A stretch of DNA of 64,000 bases, from contig NZ_KE340326.1 in assembly GCF_000413435.1 (NCBI RefSeq), positions 877,909 to 941,908 on the forward strand, given 5' to 3'. Origin of the DNA: Campylobacter ureolyticus ACS-301-V-Sch3b (lineage in GTDB: Bacteria > Campylobacterota > Campylobacteria > Campylobacterales > Campylobacteraceae). Position 1 is the stretch's first letter. Every line of letters begins with the position of its first letter. A program made the translations under genes and the position numbers. Positions 9,012-17,622 of the stretch are shown here, in pieces. The notes below the pieces were generated by a model that worked only from the letters and a program-made list of their open reading frames with translations, was not told the DNA's origin and made no database searches.

Positions 9012-10271
9012 ATGAATAACTTATTTAACTCAAAAAAAGAGCTTTTACTATTTTTTATAGTTGCTTTTATAATTTTTGGGTTAAATTTAAGTTATGAGTT
9101 TTATAAATTTAAAGATTTCAAAGCTTTGAAATTTAGATATGTTGAAGCTGTAGTGGAGCAGTCATATTTAAAAACAAAAAATGATAAGACTTACAGAGTT
9201 TTAAAGCTTAAAAATGATGATTTTAGCTTTTACACCACTACAAAAAAGGAAAATGAGCTAAAGAGATATGATAATATTAAGCTTAGAGTTATAACTGATA
9301 AAATAACATTTAAAGAGTATATTAAAAAAAGTTTTTATTTAAAAAGTTTTAATATAAAAAAACTACAAAATAGTCCAAATTTTAAAAATAATTTAATAAA
9401 TTTCATCTCAAATCAGCATGAAAATGACAAAATCAAAGAACTTTACTCTACACTTTATCTTGCAACGCCCATTTCAAAGGAGTTAAGAAACGATGTTACA
9501 AAGTGGGGGATTGCTCATGTTGTTTCGATTAGCGGGTTTCATCTTGGCATAATTTTTACAACTATTTTTTTACTTATAACTCCGATATATCGTTTTTTTC
9601 AAAATAGATTTTTCCCTTATAGAAGTAGGTATTTTGATATAAGCTTAGTGGCGTTTTTACTAATGGTTTTTTATCTTTTTTTACTTGATTTTACACCTGC
9701 ATTTTTACGCTCACTTTTAATGAGTGCTTTAGCGTTTTTATTTTTAGTTAAAAATTTAAAGGTTTTTTCATTTTGGACACTGTTTTTAACGATAATTATA
9801 AGCATTTGTTTTATGCCAAATTTGGTTTTTTCGATTGGATTTTACTTTTCTTGTCTTGGAGTTTTTTATATTTATTTGTATCTGCATCACTTTAAAAATT
9901 TATTTAAAAGCACTAAAATAGGCATTTTAAAACATATTTTAGTTTTTAATATTTATGTATTTTTTGCGATGAATATACCTGTTTATTATTATTTTAACAC
10001 TTTTGCTTTTTCGCAAATTGCAGTTATTCCAATAGGATATATTTTTACTATTTTTTATCCATTGAGTTTATTTTTGCATATTTTTGGAGCTGGAAATTTA
10101 ATGGATGAGTTGTTGCTTAATTTTTTAAACTACAATATTAAAACTTATAAGATTTTCATACCACCAATGCTTTTTTATAGTTTAAATTTACTAAATTTTG
10201 TAGCTATTAAAAGTAGATTAGTAGCTGTTTTGCTCCCCATTTTTGGTATCGTTCCCATTTTTTTCATCTAA
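9012..10271 (+). CDS. comEC: Short ComEC/Rec2-family competence channel protein
   Basis: ComEC is the inner-membrane channel for single-stranded DNA in natural transformation. The competence-domain signature SISGFHLGI lies near residues 172-180 and is followed by repeated membrane segments to the C-terminus. The protein has 419 residues, against 700 or more in Bacillus or Neisseria. The metallo-beta-lactamase-like nuclease domain that normally follows is absent, a short form I recall from C. jejuni. A first membrane segment (residues 11-30) and a soluble OB-like part precede the channel. The start has no clear ribosome site. The 3' end overlaps the convergent yihY-like gene by 54 bases. Confidence 0.87.
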   Translation: MNNLFNSKKELLLFFIVAFIIFGLNLSYEFYKFKDFKALKFRYVEAVVEQSYLKTKNDKTYRVLKLKNDDFSFYTTTKKENELKRYDNIKLRVITDKITFKEYIKKSFYLKSFNIKKLQNSPNFKNNLINFISNQHENDKIKELYSTLYLATPISKELRNDVTKWGIAHVVSISGFHLGIIFTTIFLLITPIYRFFQNRFFPYRSRYFDISLVAFLLMVFYLFLLDFTPAFLRSLLMSALAFLFLVKNLKVFSFWTLFLTIIISICFMPNLVFSIGFYFSCLGVFYIYLYLHHFKNLFKSTKIGILKHILVFNIYVFFAMNIPVYYYFNTFAFSQIAVIPIGYIFTIFYPLSLFLHIFGAGNLMDELLLNFLNYNIKTYKIFIPPMLFYSLNLLNFVAIKSRLVAVLLPIFGIVPIFFI

Positions 10272-11033
10272 GAGGGTATAAATTTTAAATCCATATAAAA
10301 ATATAATCCAACTTATATAAATCCATAAAAGAAAAAAGAGTAAAATACTAAATGAGCCATAAATACTGGTGTAAGTTTTGTTATAAAAAGTATATTTTAT
10401 AAAAGCAAATTTCGAGGCATTCCATGCAAGGCTTGTTATAAATGATGAAAATAAAATAAATTTATTAGAAGTTTGCTTGTTGATTGATATTTTATAAACT
10501 ATGGCAAAAATCGCCCAAATAATGATATATGGTAAAAAAATGGCTAAATTTATCCATTTAGTAAGATCTGTTTGATTAAGTAGAATTTGAAATTTAGCTG
10601 TTAAATAAAATGATAGTCCAAGTCCAAGTGGAGCAAGAGTTATCAAAGTCCAGTATTTGCTAAAATCTTGCCAAAACCCACTTGCCGAAGATGTAGTTAG
10701 CTTTTTAACTACATATTTATAGTTATCAAAAAAAGCTGTTGTTGAAAATACAATCGCAACAAAACCAATAAGTCCTAAATTTAAACTATTTGATAAAAAC
10801 TGCTCTAAATATTGTGAAATTATCTCTTGATGTGATGGAAGCAAACTCTCAAAAATAAAACCTTTTATCCTATCTAAATACTCATCAAAACTTGGAAGTT
10901 GGGTAAAAATCGTAAATGATAAAAGTAAAAGTGGAATGATAGAAAGCATAGTATAAAAACTAAGGCTTGCGGCAAAATGAACTAAATCTCTGTCATAAAA
11001 TTTATTATAAAAATCTTTTATTTTTTTTATCAT
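10218..11033 (-). CDS. YihY/BrkB-family inner-membrane protein (historically 'ribonuclease BN')
   Basis: The 271-residue protein has the family's six membrane segments and opening motif LVHFAASLSFYTMLSIIPLLL (residues 17-37), including the conserved SFYTMLSIIP. The older name ribonuclease BN came from a mis-assignment. The real function is unknown and may be transport or envelope-related. An AAAGGA ribosome site lies seven bases before the ATG. Its last 18 codons overlap the end of comEC on the opposite strand, which leaves no room for a terminator between them. The order comEC–yihY–glcD–plasminogen-binding-like–M23 is as I recall in C. jejuni (Cj1211-Cj1215), which supports the assignment. 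Confidence 0.85.
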   Translation of the reverse strand: MIKKIKDFYNKFYDRDLVHFAASLSFYTMLSIIPLLLLSFTIFTQLPSFDEYLDRIKGFIFESLLPSHQEIISQYLEQFLSNSLNLGLIGFVAIVFSTTAFFDNYKYVVKKLTTSSASGFWQDFSKYWTLITLAPLGLGLSFYLTAKFQILLNQTDLTKWINLAIFLPYIIIWAIFAIVYKISINKQTSNKFILFSSFITSLAWNASKFAFIKYTFYNKTYTSIYGSFSILLFFLLWIYISWIIFLYGFKIYTLLDEKNGNDTKNGEQNSY

Positions 11034-11042
11034 TTTTTTCCT

Positions 11043-11180
11043 TTAATTTAATAAAACGCTTATAAACATAGCTCCAAGCACTGCACCAGTTGTATTTAAA
11101 AGCATCTATTTAAAAATACAGCATTAAAAATAAATTGCGAACTTTTAGCTAGCAGCGAAAATAAAAAGCTAAAAAGTAAA
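11043..11180 (-). pseudogene. Possible decayed membrane-protein gene remnant
   Basis: The 200-base gap between the yihY-like and glcD genes contains, on the minus strand, a 20-codon peptide (MLLNTTGAVLGAMFISVLLN, 11105-11043). Just upstream in another frame is a hydrophobic stretch containing FSLLAKSSQFIFNAVFLN that ends where the first begins. Together they look like the last two membrane helices of a transporter-like protein broken by a frameshift. I cannot name the family. A chance hydrophobic reading of AT-rich DNA is the alternative. Confidence 0.25.
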
Positions 11181-11234
11181 ATTTGTAAATTTATTAAATT
11201 TCATTTTGCTCATAAATTTAAAATGGGACTAAAT

Positions 11235-12614
11235 TTAAAGCCCCATTTTATTTGGATTTAAGATATTATTTGGATCAAAAGCTTTTTTAATAGCTCTGAA
11301 AAGCTCCATTTCAGCGTCACTAAAAGCAAGCTTCATATATGGTGCTTTTGAAATTCCTATACCATGTTCTCCACTTAGAGTTCCTCCAAGATCTATTGTA
11401 ATCTTAAAAATCTCCTCAATAGCAGCATATCCTTTTTTAACTTCATCTTCATTATCTTTATCAACCATTACATTTGTATGCACATTTCCATCGCCAGTAT
11501 GCCCAAAACAAGGGATTAAAACATCATATTTTTTAGAAACTTCATTTATTTTTTCTAAAAGAGCAGGGAGTTTTGAGCGAGGAACTGTGATGTCTTCATT
11601 TATTTTTAAACTTCCATAACATGTAATTGCTTGAGAGCAATTTCTTCTAGAAAACCATAAGTCGTTACTTTCTTTTTCATCTTTTGCAACTATAAAATTA
11701 AAGCAACCATTTTCTTTAAATACTTTTTCTATAATTTCTAAGTCTTTATCTAGTGAAATTTCTAAATCCCCATCAACATCAGTTATTAAAATAGCCCCAG
11801 CATCTTTTGGAAGCCCTTTGTGGAAATTTTCCTCAACAGCCTTTATGCTTAAATTATCTAAAAACTCCATTGCTACTGGCTTAACTCCACTTGAAAGAGT
11901 TTTATAAACTGCATTCATAGCTTCATTTACACTTTTAAAAACTCCAAAAGCTGTTTTTTTAAGCTTTGGTTTTGCTATTAATTTAAGAGTAATTTCTGTA
12001 ATTACAGCCAAGCTTCCCTCACTTGCTGTTAAAATGCCTACTAGGTTATATCCTGCTACATCTTTTATGGTTTTTTTACCAGCTCTTATAATTTCTCCAT
12101 TTGGAAGTACAGCTCTTAAAGCCATAACATAATCTTTTGTTATGCCATACTTACTAGCTCTCATTCCACCTGCATTTTCAGCTACATTTCCACCTATTGT
12201 AGAGTATGTTTGGCTTGCAGGATCAGGCGGATAAAAAAGTCCAAGTTTTTCAACCTTTTTTTGCAAGTCCATGTTAATAACACCTGGTTGAACAACTGCG
12301 ACCATATTTTCAAGATCTATTTCAAGAATTTTATTCATATGTTTTTCAAATGAAATTATAACTCCACCACTAACTGCCAATGCTCCACCTGTAAAGCCGC
12401 TTCCAGCACCTCTTGGGATAACTGGTAGTAAGTTATCATTACAGTATGCTAAAATTTTACTTACTTCATTTTCATCTTTTGGAAATAAAACAGCATCTGG
12501 CTTAAACACTTTTCTTGTGGCATCATAAGAGTATGCAAGCTTATGTGCCTCATCAAAATAAGCATTATCCTCGCCTAAAAGTTTTTTAAAAAAATTTATA
12601 TGAGTTTGTTCCAA
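11235..12614 (-). CDS. glcD: FAD-linked glycolate/D-lactate-type oxidase, GlcD-like
   Basis: This is a 459-residue flavoprotein of the VAO family. The FAD-binding half has PRGAGSGFTGGAL (residues near 67-79) and PDPASQTYSTIGGNVAENAGGMR. The C-terminal half has the CFGHTGDGNVHTN and SGEHGIGISK segments typical of GlcD and D-lactate dehydrogenases. It would oxidise a 2-hydroxy acid and pass electrons onwards, probably at the membrane. GlcE and GlcF partners are not nearby. Initiation is at TTG (12612-12614) with an AAGGA site eight bases before it that overlaps the end of the upstream gene. The two genes are therefore translationally close and likely co-transcribed. The exact substrate is uncertain. 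Confidence 0.85.
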   Translation of the reverse strand: MEQTHINFFKKLLGEDNAYFDEAHKLAYSYDATRKVFKPDAVLFPKDENEVSKILAYCNDNLLPVIPRGAGSGFTGGALAVSGGVIISFEKHMNKILEIDLENMVAVVQPGVINMDLQKKVEKLGLFYPPDPASQTYSTIGGNVAENAGGMRASKYGITKDYVMALRAVLPNGEIIRAGKKTIKDVAGYNLVGILTASEGSLAVITEITLKLIAKPKLKKTAFGVFKSVNEAMNAVYKTLSSGVKPVAMEFLDNLSIKAVEENFHKGLPKDAGAILITDVDGDLEISLDKDLEIIEKVFKENGCFNFIVAKDEKESNDLWFSRRNCSQAITCYGSLKINEDITVPRSKLPALLEKINEVSKKYDVLIPCFGHTGDGNVHTNVMVDKDNEDEVKKGYAAIEEIFKITIDLGGTLSGEHGIGISKAPYMKLAFSDAEMELFRAIKKAFDPNNILNPNKMGL

Positions 12615-12617
12615 AGC

Positions 12618-13340
12618 CTAGTCCTTAATATCTAATAAAAATTTATAATGTTTATTATAATTTGCTATATAAGCACTATCCCACTTCCACCAAGCAGGTG
12701 AGATGCCATAAACATTACTAAAAAATGGCACTTGATAGTTTTTAACTTCGCCTGTTTCAAAGCTTTTTAGTATTTTAAAACTTCCACAATCAGCAAAAAC
12801 TGCCTTTTTATCCATAGCTATAAAAATAAGCCCCGCAACAGTTTGAGCACAAATTTTTCTAAAATCATCTCTAGAAGGATTTGGCTTTCTATAAGCATTT
12901 AAGTGTGATGCTGCAAGATCTGGGTTTATAAAATGAATATTTGGAAATGAGTTTATAATTTGAGTGTAAATTTCTTCATTTGGAACGACAATTACTGCTC
13001 TATTGTAAAGATAATTAAGTATAACTTTATCACCAACTTTTGGTAAAATTCCAGGAACTGGAAGAGCTGGCTGGCTAAGAGCTTGAAATACTTCAAATCT
13101 TACAGTTGCAAAACCTGCACTTTTATCAGTTACTACTGCTCTTGCGATGATTGAACTTTCACCATTATTAAAAGTATGCATTACAATTCCGCTACTTCCA
13201 ATTATAATATCAGGACTATCGATAACTTTACCGTAGCCATTTTTTACAGATGTCAAATTTGAAGTATAGGTTGGCATGGAAAAATTTGCCGCACTTGCAA
13301 GTGAAAGTATAAAAACAAAAATAGTTATAAGATATCTCAA
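12618..13340 (-). CDS. Exported protein with plasminogen-binding (PgbA/PgbB) N-terminal-type domain
   Basis: The 240-residue protein has a signal peptide (MRYLITIFVFILSLASA, cleavage near residue 17). Its body resembles the N-terminal domain of Helicobacter plasminogen-binding proteins PgbA/PgbB and C. jejuni Cj1214c: a beta-rich part with KVGDKVILNYLYNRAVIVVPN (about residues 101-121), then PNPSRDDFRKICAQT and a tryptophan-rich end (SPAWWKWDSAYIANYNKHY). The lysine-rich C-terminal tail thought to bind plasminogen in Helicobacter is absent, so host-plasminogen binding should not be assumed. A strong AGGAG ribosome site and a TATAAT on the minus strand precede it. It is followed after three bases by glcD. 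Confidence 0.7.
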   Translation of the reverse strand: MRYLITIFVFILSLASAANFSMPTYTSNLTSVKNGYGKVIDSPDIIIGSSGIVMHTFNNGESSIIARAVVTDKSAGFATVRFEVFQALSQPALPVPGILPKVGDKVILNYLYNRAVIVVPNEEIYTQIINSFPNIHFINPDLAASHLNAYRKPNPSRDDFRKICAQTVAGLIFIAMDKKAVFADCGSFKILKSFETGEVKNYQVPFFSNVYGISPAWWKWDSAYIANYNKHYKFLLDIKD

Positions 13341-13366
13341 AATTACTCCTTGAAAAAAATTAAATC

Positions 13367-13372
13367 ATTATA
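13367..13372 (-). promoter_or_regulatory. -10 box (TATAAT, minus strand) for the plasminogen-binding-like gene and glcD
   Basis: The minus-strand TATAAT lies 27 bases upstream of the start at 13340, inside the 142-base divergent gap shared with the M23 peptidase gene. Confidence 0.55.
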
Positions 13373-13482
13373 CTAAATTTTTAGTTAATGTTTGAGAAAG
13401 TATAAATTTTTAATCATTTACCAGCTGTCAAAAAAAATATAGTATTATAAAAAGTTAGTCAAAATTTCAAAAAAGAGGAATT

Positions 13483-14655
13483 ATGTTTAAAAAAGTATTT
13501 ATTTTTTTTATCTTAAATTTAAGCTTGTTTGCAAATGTTAGCACTATGCAAAAATTTAACTGGCCAAACGGAAAAACATTTTTACATTTTTTAGAAGATT
13601 CAAACTTACCATTAAGTCTTTATTATGATTTATCGCAAGATGACAAAGAACTAGCCACTGAAATAGGTGCTGATATAGAGTGTGAGAAACTTGTAGATGA
13701 AGATGGAAATTTAGAACAAATTTTAATACCAATAACAGAAGAGCTTCAAATTCACATCTACAAAGATGAAAAAAATAAATTTAATCTTACTTTTACTCCA
13801 ACAATTTTTACACAAACAGATAATACTTTGGGTTTAACTGTCGAAACCATGCCATATTTAGACATAAACAATGCAACTGGAGATGGCAAGCTTGCTGCTT
13901 CTTTTACAAATGCTTTTAAAGGAAGAGTAAATTTTTCGCGTCTTCAAAAAGGTGATCAAATCGCTATAAATTATACTCAAAGATTTAGACTTGGAAAACC
14001 TTATGGAAGTCCTCAAATTTTATCAGCTATGATAGAAGAAAATAAAAAAAGCAATTACATTTATTACTTCGAATCTAAATTTTATGATGAAAATGGTAAA
14101 ATAAGTCAAAATTTTTTGTTTAAACTTCCAATTCCAGGAGCTAGAGTTTCATCAAAATTTACTCCAAAAAGATATCATCCTGTATTAAAAAGATATAGAG
14201 CTCATCTTGGCACAGATTACGCAGCTCCAAGAGGAACTTCTATAAAAGCAGTTGGAAGTGGAACTGTGGTTTTTGTTGGAGTTAAGGGCGGATATGGTAA
14301 AACACTTGAAATTCAACATCAAAATGGCTATAAGTCTTTATATGCTCATTTAAACGGTTTTGCAAAAGGAATGAAAAAAGGAAGAAAAATTTCACAAGGA
14401 GATATCGTTGCTTTTGTTGGAAATACAGGTATGAGTACAGGACCACACCTGCATCTTGGACTTTATAAAAATAACAAAGCAATGGATTTTGAAAAAGTTG
14501 TAAAAGTTGCTAAGGAAAATATAGAACTTGAAAAAGAAGAGAAGAAAAGATTTAAAAAATATATAAAATCTCAAAATGAAATTTTACAAATAGCAATGGG
14601 CGGATATCACAATCCTTCCAAATTTATTGATTTTGAAAATTTTATAGAGTTTTAG
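13483..14655 (+). CDS. M23-family peptidoglycan endopeptidase
   Basis: A signal peptide (MFKKVFIFFILNLSLFA) sends this 390-residue protein to the periplasm. The C-terminal LytM domain has the full zinc set: His241 and Asp245 in HLGTDYAAP, and His322/His324 in the final HLHLG motif. An N-terminal domain (about residues 30-200) resembles the inhibitory/positioning domain of Csd/Pgp-type shape enzymes of Helicobacter and Campylobacter, which cut peptide crosslinks to set cell curvature. Whether this is the shape-determining paralogue cannot be decided from the sequence alone. It is transcribed divergently from the plasminogen-binding-like gene and lies 29 bases before mgtE. Confidence 0.88.
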   Translation: MFKKVFIFFILNLSLFANVSTMQKFNWPNGKTFLHFLEDSNLPLSLYYDLSQDDKELATEIGADIECEKLVDEDGNLEQILIPITEELQIHIYKDEKNKFNLTFTPTIFTQTDNTLGLTVETMPYLDINNATGDGKLAASFTNAFKGRVNFSRLQKGDQIAINYTQRFRLGKPYGSPQILSAMIEENKKSNYIYYFESKFYDENGKISQNFLFKLPIPGARVSSKFTPKRYHPVLKRYRAHLGTDYAAPRGTSIKAVGSGTVVFVGVKGGYGKTLEIQHQNGYKSLYAHLNGFAKGMKKGRKISQGDIVAFVGNTGMSTGPHLHLGLYKNNKAMDFEKVVKVAKENIELEKEEKKRFKKYIKSQNEILQIAMGGYHNPSKFIDFENFIEF

Positions 14656-14684
14656 TGGTTATAAAATTATAAAAAAGGGCAAAT

Positions 14685-16064
14685 ATGGAAAATATAGAAA
14701 ATAAAGAGCTTTTAGAAGCACAAAATAGACTTGATGAACATTTAAGTAGTTTAAATAAAGAAGAGTTAAGCCCTGATGATATAGCTGAATGTTTAAAAAT
14801 ATTAAAAAAAGAAGATGAAGATTTATATTATAAATATCTACACAAGCTTGATTTAGAAAGTCTTTCGACTTCTGCGATTGAAATGCCTGAGCATATGCTT
14901 AAAGACGTTCTTGAAAACATTCCAAAAGAAAAACTTGTAAATGCTATAGAAGAACTTGAAAGTGATGATCAATTTGAGCTTTTAGACTATATCAAAGACA
15001 TAGATGAAATAAAAGCTAAAACAATATTTAATGAACTTGACGATGAAGATAAAAAAGATATTTTAAAACTTTCTGCCTATAAGGATGATGAAGCAGGAAG
15101 CTATATGCAACTTGAAGTTTTTAAAGCAAATTTAAATGAAACTGTTATGGAGGCGGTTGACAGATTAAGAGACTTAAGACACAGTGGCGAAATAGAGATG
15201 GCTTATCAGCTTTGTGCAGTTGACGAAAAAGGAATTTTAAAATACTGTATCCCACTATCGGATCTTATAATTTATAATTTCAGTCTAACTATAGATGAAG
15301 TTGTTAAAAGTGCAAAACCTGATGCTTTTAAGCCAAAATTTGCTTTAGATACAGATAAAATTTCAGATGTAGCTATACTTTTCCAAGATTTTGATTTATC
15401 AGTTTTGCCAGTTGTTGATAAAAATGGTATTTTGCTTGGAAGAATTACGCCTGATGATATTCATGACTTTGTAAGAGAAAGTGCAACTGAACAAATTTAT
15501 AACCTTGTTGGTGTTGATGATGAAGTTGAAGAAGATGATTATGGTGCATTAAAAGCTAGTAAATCAAGGGCTGTTTGGCTAGGTTTTAATCTAATCACTG
15601 CATTTTTATCATCTTTTATTATAGGAATTTTTGATTCAACTATTGAATCATTTGTAGCACTTGCTGTTTTAATGCCAATAGTCGCTTCTCTTGGAGGAAA
15701 TACTGGCTCGCAAGCATTAACTGTTACAGTTAGACGTTTAGCACTGGGGGATATTGAGTTTAAAGATGCTAAAAAAGTTATTAAAAAAGAGTTTACGATA
15801 TCTTTGATAAATGGAATTACTTTTGCCTTTTTAGTTGGCATTATCGCATATATTTGGTTTAATAAACCTATGCTTGGAGTTGTTATATTTCTTGCTATGT
15901 TCATAACTTTGGGCTGCGCTGGGCTTTTAGGAGCTATAATCCCTTTAACATTAAAGAAATTTAATATCGATCCAGCCGTTGGCTCATCAGTTATTTTAAC
16001 AGCAGGAACTGATATAATTGGCTTTTTTAGTTTCTTAGCGCTTGCGTCTTGGATACTTTTATAA
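14685..16064 (+). CDS. mgtE: Magnesium transporter MgtE
   Basis: The 459-residue protein follows the MgtE plan: an N-terminal superhelical domain (to about residue 130), two CBS domains (about 140-260, including LPVVDKNGILLGRITPDDI), the plug helix, then five membrane helices. The channel signature PIVASLGGNTGSQALT lies near residues 332-347. It is a Mg2+-gated inner-membrane channel that takes up magnesium down the membrane potential, with the cytosolic domains acting as the Mg2+ sensor. I see no magnesium riboswitch in the 29-base leader, so regulation is probably at protein level. Confidence 0.95.
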   Translation: MENIENKELLEAQNRLDEHLSSLNKEELSPDDIAECLKILKKEDEDLYYKYLHKLDLESLSTSAIEMPEHMLKDVLENIPKEKLVNAIEELESDDQFELLDYIKDIDEIKAKTIFNELDDEDKKDILKLSAYKDDEAGSYMQLEVFKANLNETVMEAVDRLRDLRHSGEIEMAYQLCAVDEKGILKYCIPLSDLIIYNFSLTIDEVVKSAKPDAFKPKFALDTDKISDVAILFQDFDLSVLPVVDKNGILLGRITPDDIHDFVRESATEQIYNLVGVDDEVEEDDYGALKASKSRAVWLGFNLITAFLSSFIIGIFDSTIESFVALAVLMPIVASLGGNTGSQALTVTVRRLALGDIEFKDAKKVIKKEFTISLINGITFAFLVGIIAYIWFNKPMLGVVIFLAMFITLGCAGLLGAIIPLTLKKFNIDPAVGSSVILTAGTDIIGFFSFLALASWILL

Positions 16065-16082
16065 AATTTGCAAAAATTTAAA

Positions 16083-16664
16083 ATGAGTTATAAAATAAAA
16101 AATATAAAAAGTTTGAAAAATCCTAAATTTATAAAACCATTTTTAGTTGAGTATGAGCTTGATAAAAAACTATTAAAATGGGAATGTATAAGTGTTCATG
16201 ATAGTGTTTCAGTTCTTCTGTTTGATGCAGATAAAAAAGCTTTTGTTCTTGTGAAACAGCTTCGCATTCCACTTTTGTTAAAATGTGAAAAAGATAGTAT
16301 TAATTTAAGCGAAAATGGAATAAGCTATGAGCTTTGTTCTGGCATAATGGATAAAAACTTAAGTGAAGAAGATACAATAAAAGAAGAAATTTTAGAAGAG
16401 TGCGGATACAGGGTTGATAGTGTAGAAAAAATAGCTTCATTTTATGGTAGCTTAGGAACTGCGGCATCTAAACAGACATTTTTTTATACCGAGGTTTCAG
16501 ATGAAGTGAAGGTGTCTGCTGGAGGTGGTATAGATGATGAAAAAATAGAGATTTTTTATCTGCCTATAAAAGAGGCAAAAGAGTTTATTTATGATGAAAA
16601 TATCCCAAAACCAGCAAGCTTAGCATTTTGTTTTATGTGGTTTTTTGATAGATTTAAATACTAG
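16083..16664 (+). CDS. Nudix hydrolase resembling UDP-sugar/ADP-ribose pyrophosphatases (NUDT14-like)
   Basis: I chose the ATG at 16083 over the in-frame TTG at 16068, giving 193 residues. The Nudix helix reads GIMDKNLSEEDTIKEEILEECGY. The catalytic glutamates of EExxEECG are kept, but the usual Arg before them is Glu. The ECGY ending and the following FYGSLGTAASKQTFFYTEV stretch recall the human UDP-glucose pyrophosphatase NUDT14 more than bacterial NudF. It would hydrolyse a nucleoside-diphosphate sugar in the cytosol. It follows mgtE directly and converges on cmoB with an 11-base overlap. The substrate is unproven. Confidence 0.8.
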   Translation: MSYKIKNIKSLKNPKFIKPFLVEYELDKKLLKWECISVHDSVSVLLFDADKKAFVLVKQLRIPLLLKCEKDSINLSENGISYELCSGIMDKNLSEEDTIKEEILEECGYRVDSVEKIASFYGSLGTAASKQTFFYTEVSDEVKVSAGGGIDDEKIEIFYLPIKEAKEFIYDENIPKPASLAFCFMWFFDRFKY

Positions 16665-17565
16665 CCCTAACATAAACTCTTTTAGGTGCTGGATAGCCTT
16701 CGATAGTTTTAGAGCTATCGTTTGGATCTAAAAAATCCCCTAGGCTTTCGCCGTCTATCCACTTAGTTTTTCTTTGTTCGTTTAAATCAGTTGTTTTTGT
16801 GGTAAGTACTTCAAAATCTTTAAATTTAGCTTTTTCAAACCAATTTTGCAAAGCCTTAATAGTTGGGATAAAATAAACATTGCTCATCTTTGAATAACTA
16901 TTTTTTGGCACCAAAGCAAACTCACCATCCATTTCTAAATACATTGTATCTAAAAAAATCTCTCCGTTTTTATTTAAAGAAAGTTTTATATCTTTTAACA
17001 TTTTTACTGGATCGCTTCTATGATAAATCACTCCAAGACAAAATAAAGTATCAAATTTATGCTCATAAAAAGGCAGATGTTCTACGCCTAAAAGCTCATA
17101 TTTAATATTGCTTTTTATAAATTTATTTAAAAACTCAAATTGTAAAAAAGTTCTAATGCTTGGATCAAACCCCACAAGCTTTGATGCATTCATTTCAAGC
17201 ATTTTAAAAAGATAATATCCGTTATTACATCCAATGTCACCAACAACTTTATCTTTTAAATTTAAAAATGGTAATAAAGTATTAAATTTAATAAAACTTT
17301 GCCACTCACTATCTATAAAAATTTCATCAAATTTATTATGAATTTTAAAAGGACCTTTTCGCCAAGGTTTAAGCATAAGAGCTATTTGTAAAATTTCATC
17401 TAAATTTACTTTTTTATCTAAAATTTCAATATCAACAATATCTTCAAATTTACATTTTATATCAAAATCAGTGTTTAAATTTGAAACTTTTTCCCAAATA
17501 TTTTTATAAATTTTTAAATCTAATTCTTTAAATTTATCTGCTCGTATTTCGTCTAAATTCATCAT
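16654..17565 (-). CDS. cmoB: tRNA U34 carboxymethyltransferase CmoB
   Basis: CmoB transfers a carboxymethyl group from carboxy-SAM to 5-hydroxyuridine-34 of certain tRNAs, widening wobble decoding. The 303-residue protein shows the EWQSFIKFN segment that precedes the SAM fold, motif I VVGDIGCNNGYYLFKML, the LVGFDPS acidic loop and FCLGVIYHRSDP, all characteristic of CmoB. Its length is typical for the short Campylobacter form. The carboxy-SAM synthase CmoA is not in the window. Two ATGs in tandem (MM) start the protein. The 3' end overlaps the convergent Nudix gene by 11 bases. Confidence 0.9.
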   Translation of the reverse strand: MMNLDEIRADKFKELDLKIYKNIWEKVSNLNTDFDIKCKFEDIVDIEILDKKVNLDEILQIALMLKPWRKGPFKIHNKFDEIFIDSEWQSFIKFNTLLPFLNLKDKVVGDIGCNNGYYLFKMLEMNASKLVGFDPSIRTFLQFEFLNKFIKSNIKYELLGVEHLPFYEHKFDTLFCLGVIYHRSDPVKMLKDIKLSLNKNGEIFLDTMYLEMDGEFALVPKNSYSKMSNVYFIPTIKALQNWFEKAKFKDFEVLTTKTTDLNEQRKTKWIDGESLGDFLDPNDSSKTIEGYPAPKRVYVRASI

Positions 17566-17586
17566 TAAATCCTAAATAAATTAGGG

Positions 17587-17592
17587 TATAAT
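17587..17592 (+). promoter_or_regulatory. -10 box (TATAAT) for the M20 peptidase gene
   Basis: A perfect TATAAT lies 30 bases before the ATG at 17623 in the 57-base divergent gap with cmoB. An AAAAGGA ribosome site follows at about 17610-17616. Confidence 0.6.
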
Positions 17593-17622
17593 ACCTTAAT
17601 TTTTATTTAAAAGGACTAAAAA

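Noticed and set aside
14656..14684. Magnesium riboswitch before mgtE
   Set aside because: The gap is only 29 bases, too short for an M-box, with no stable stem.
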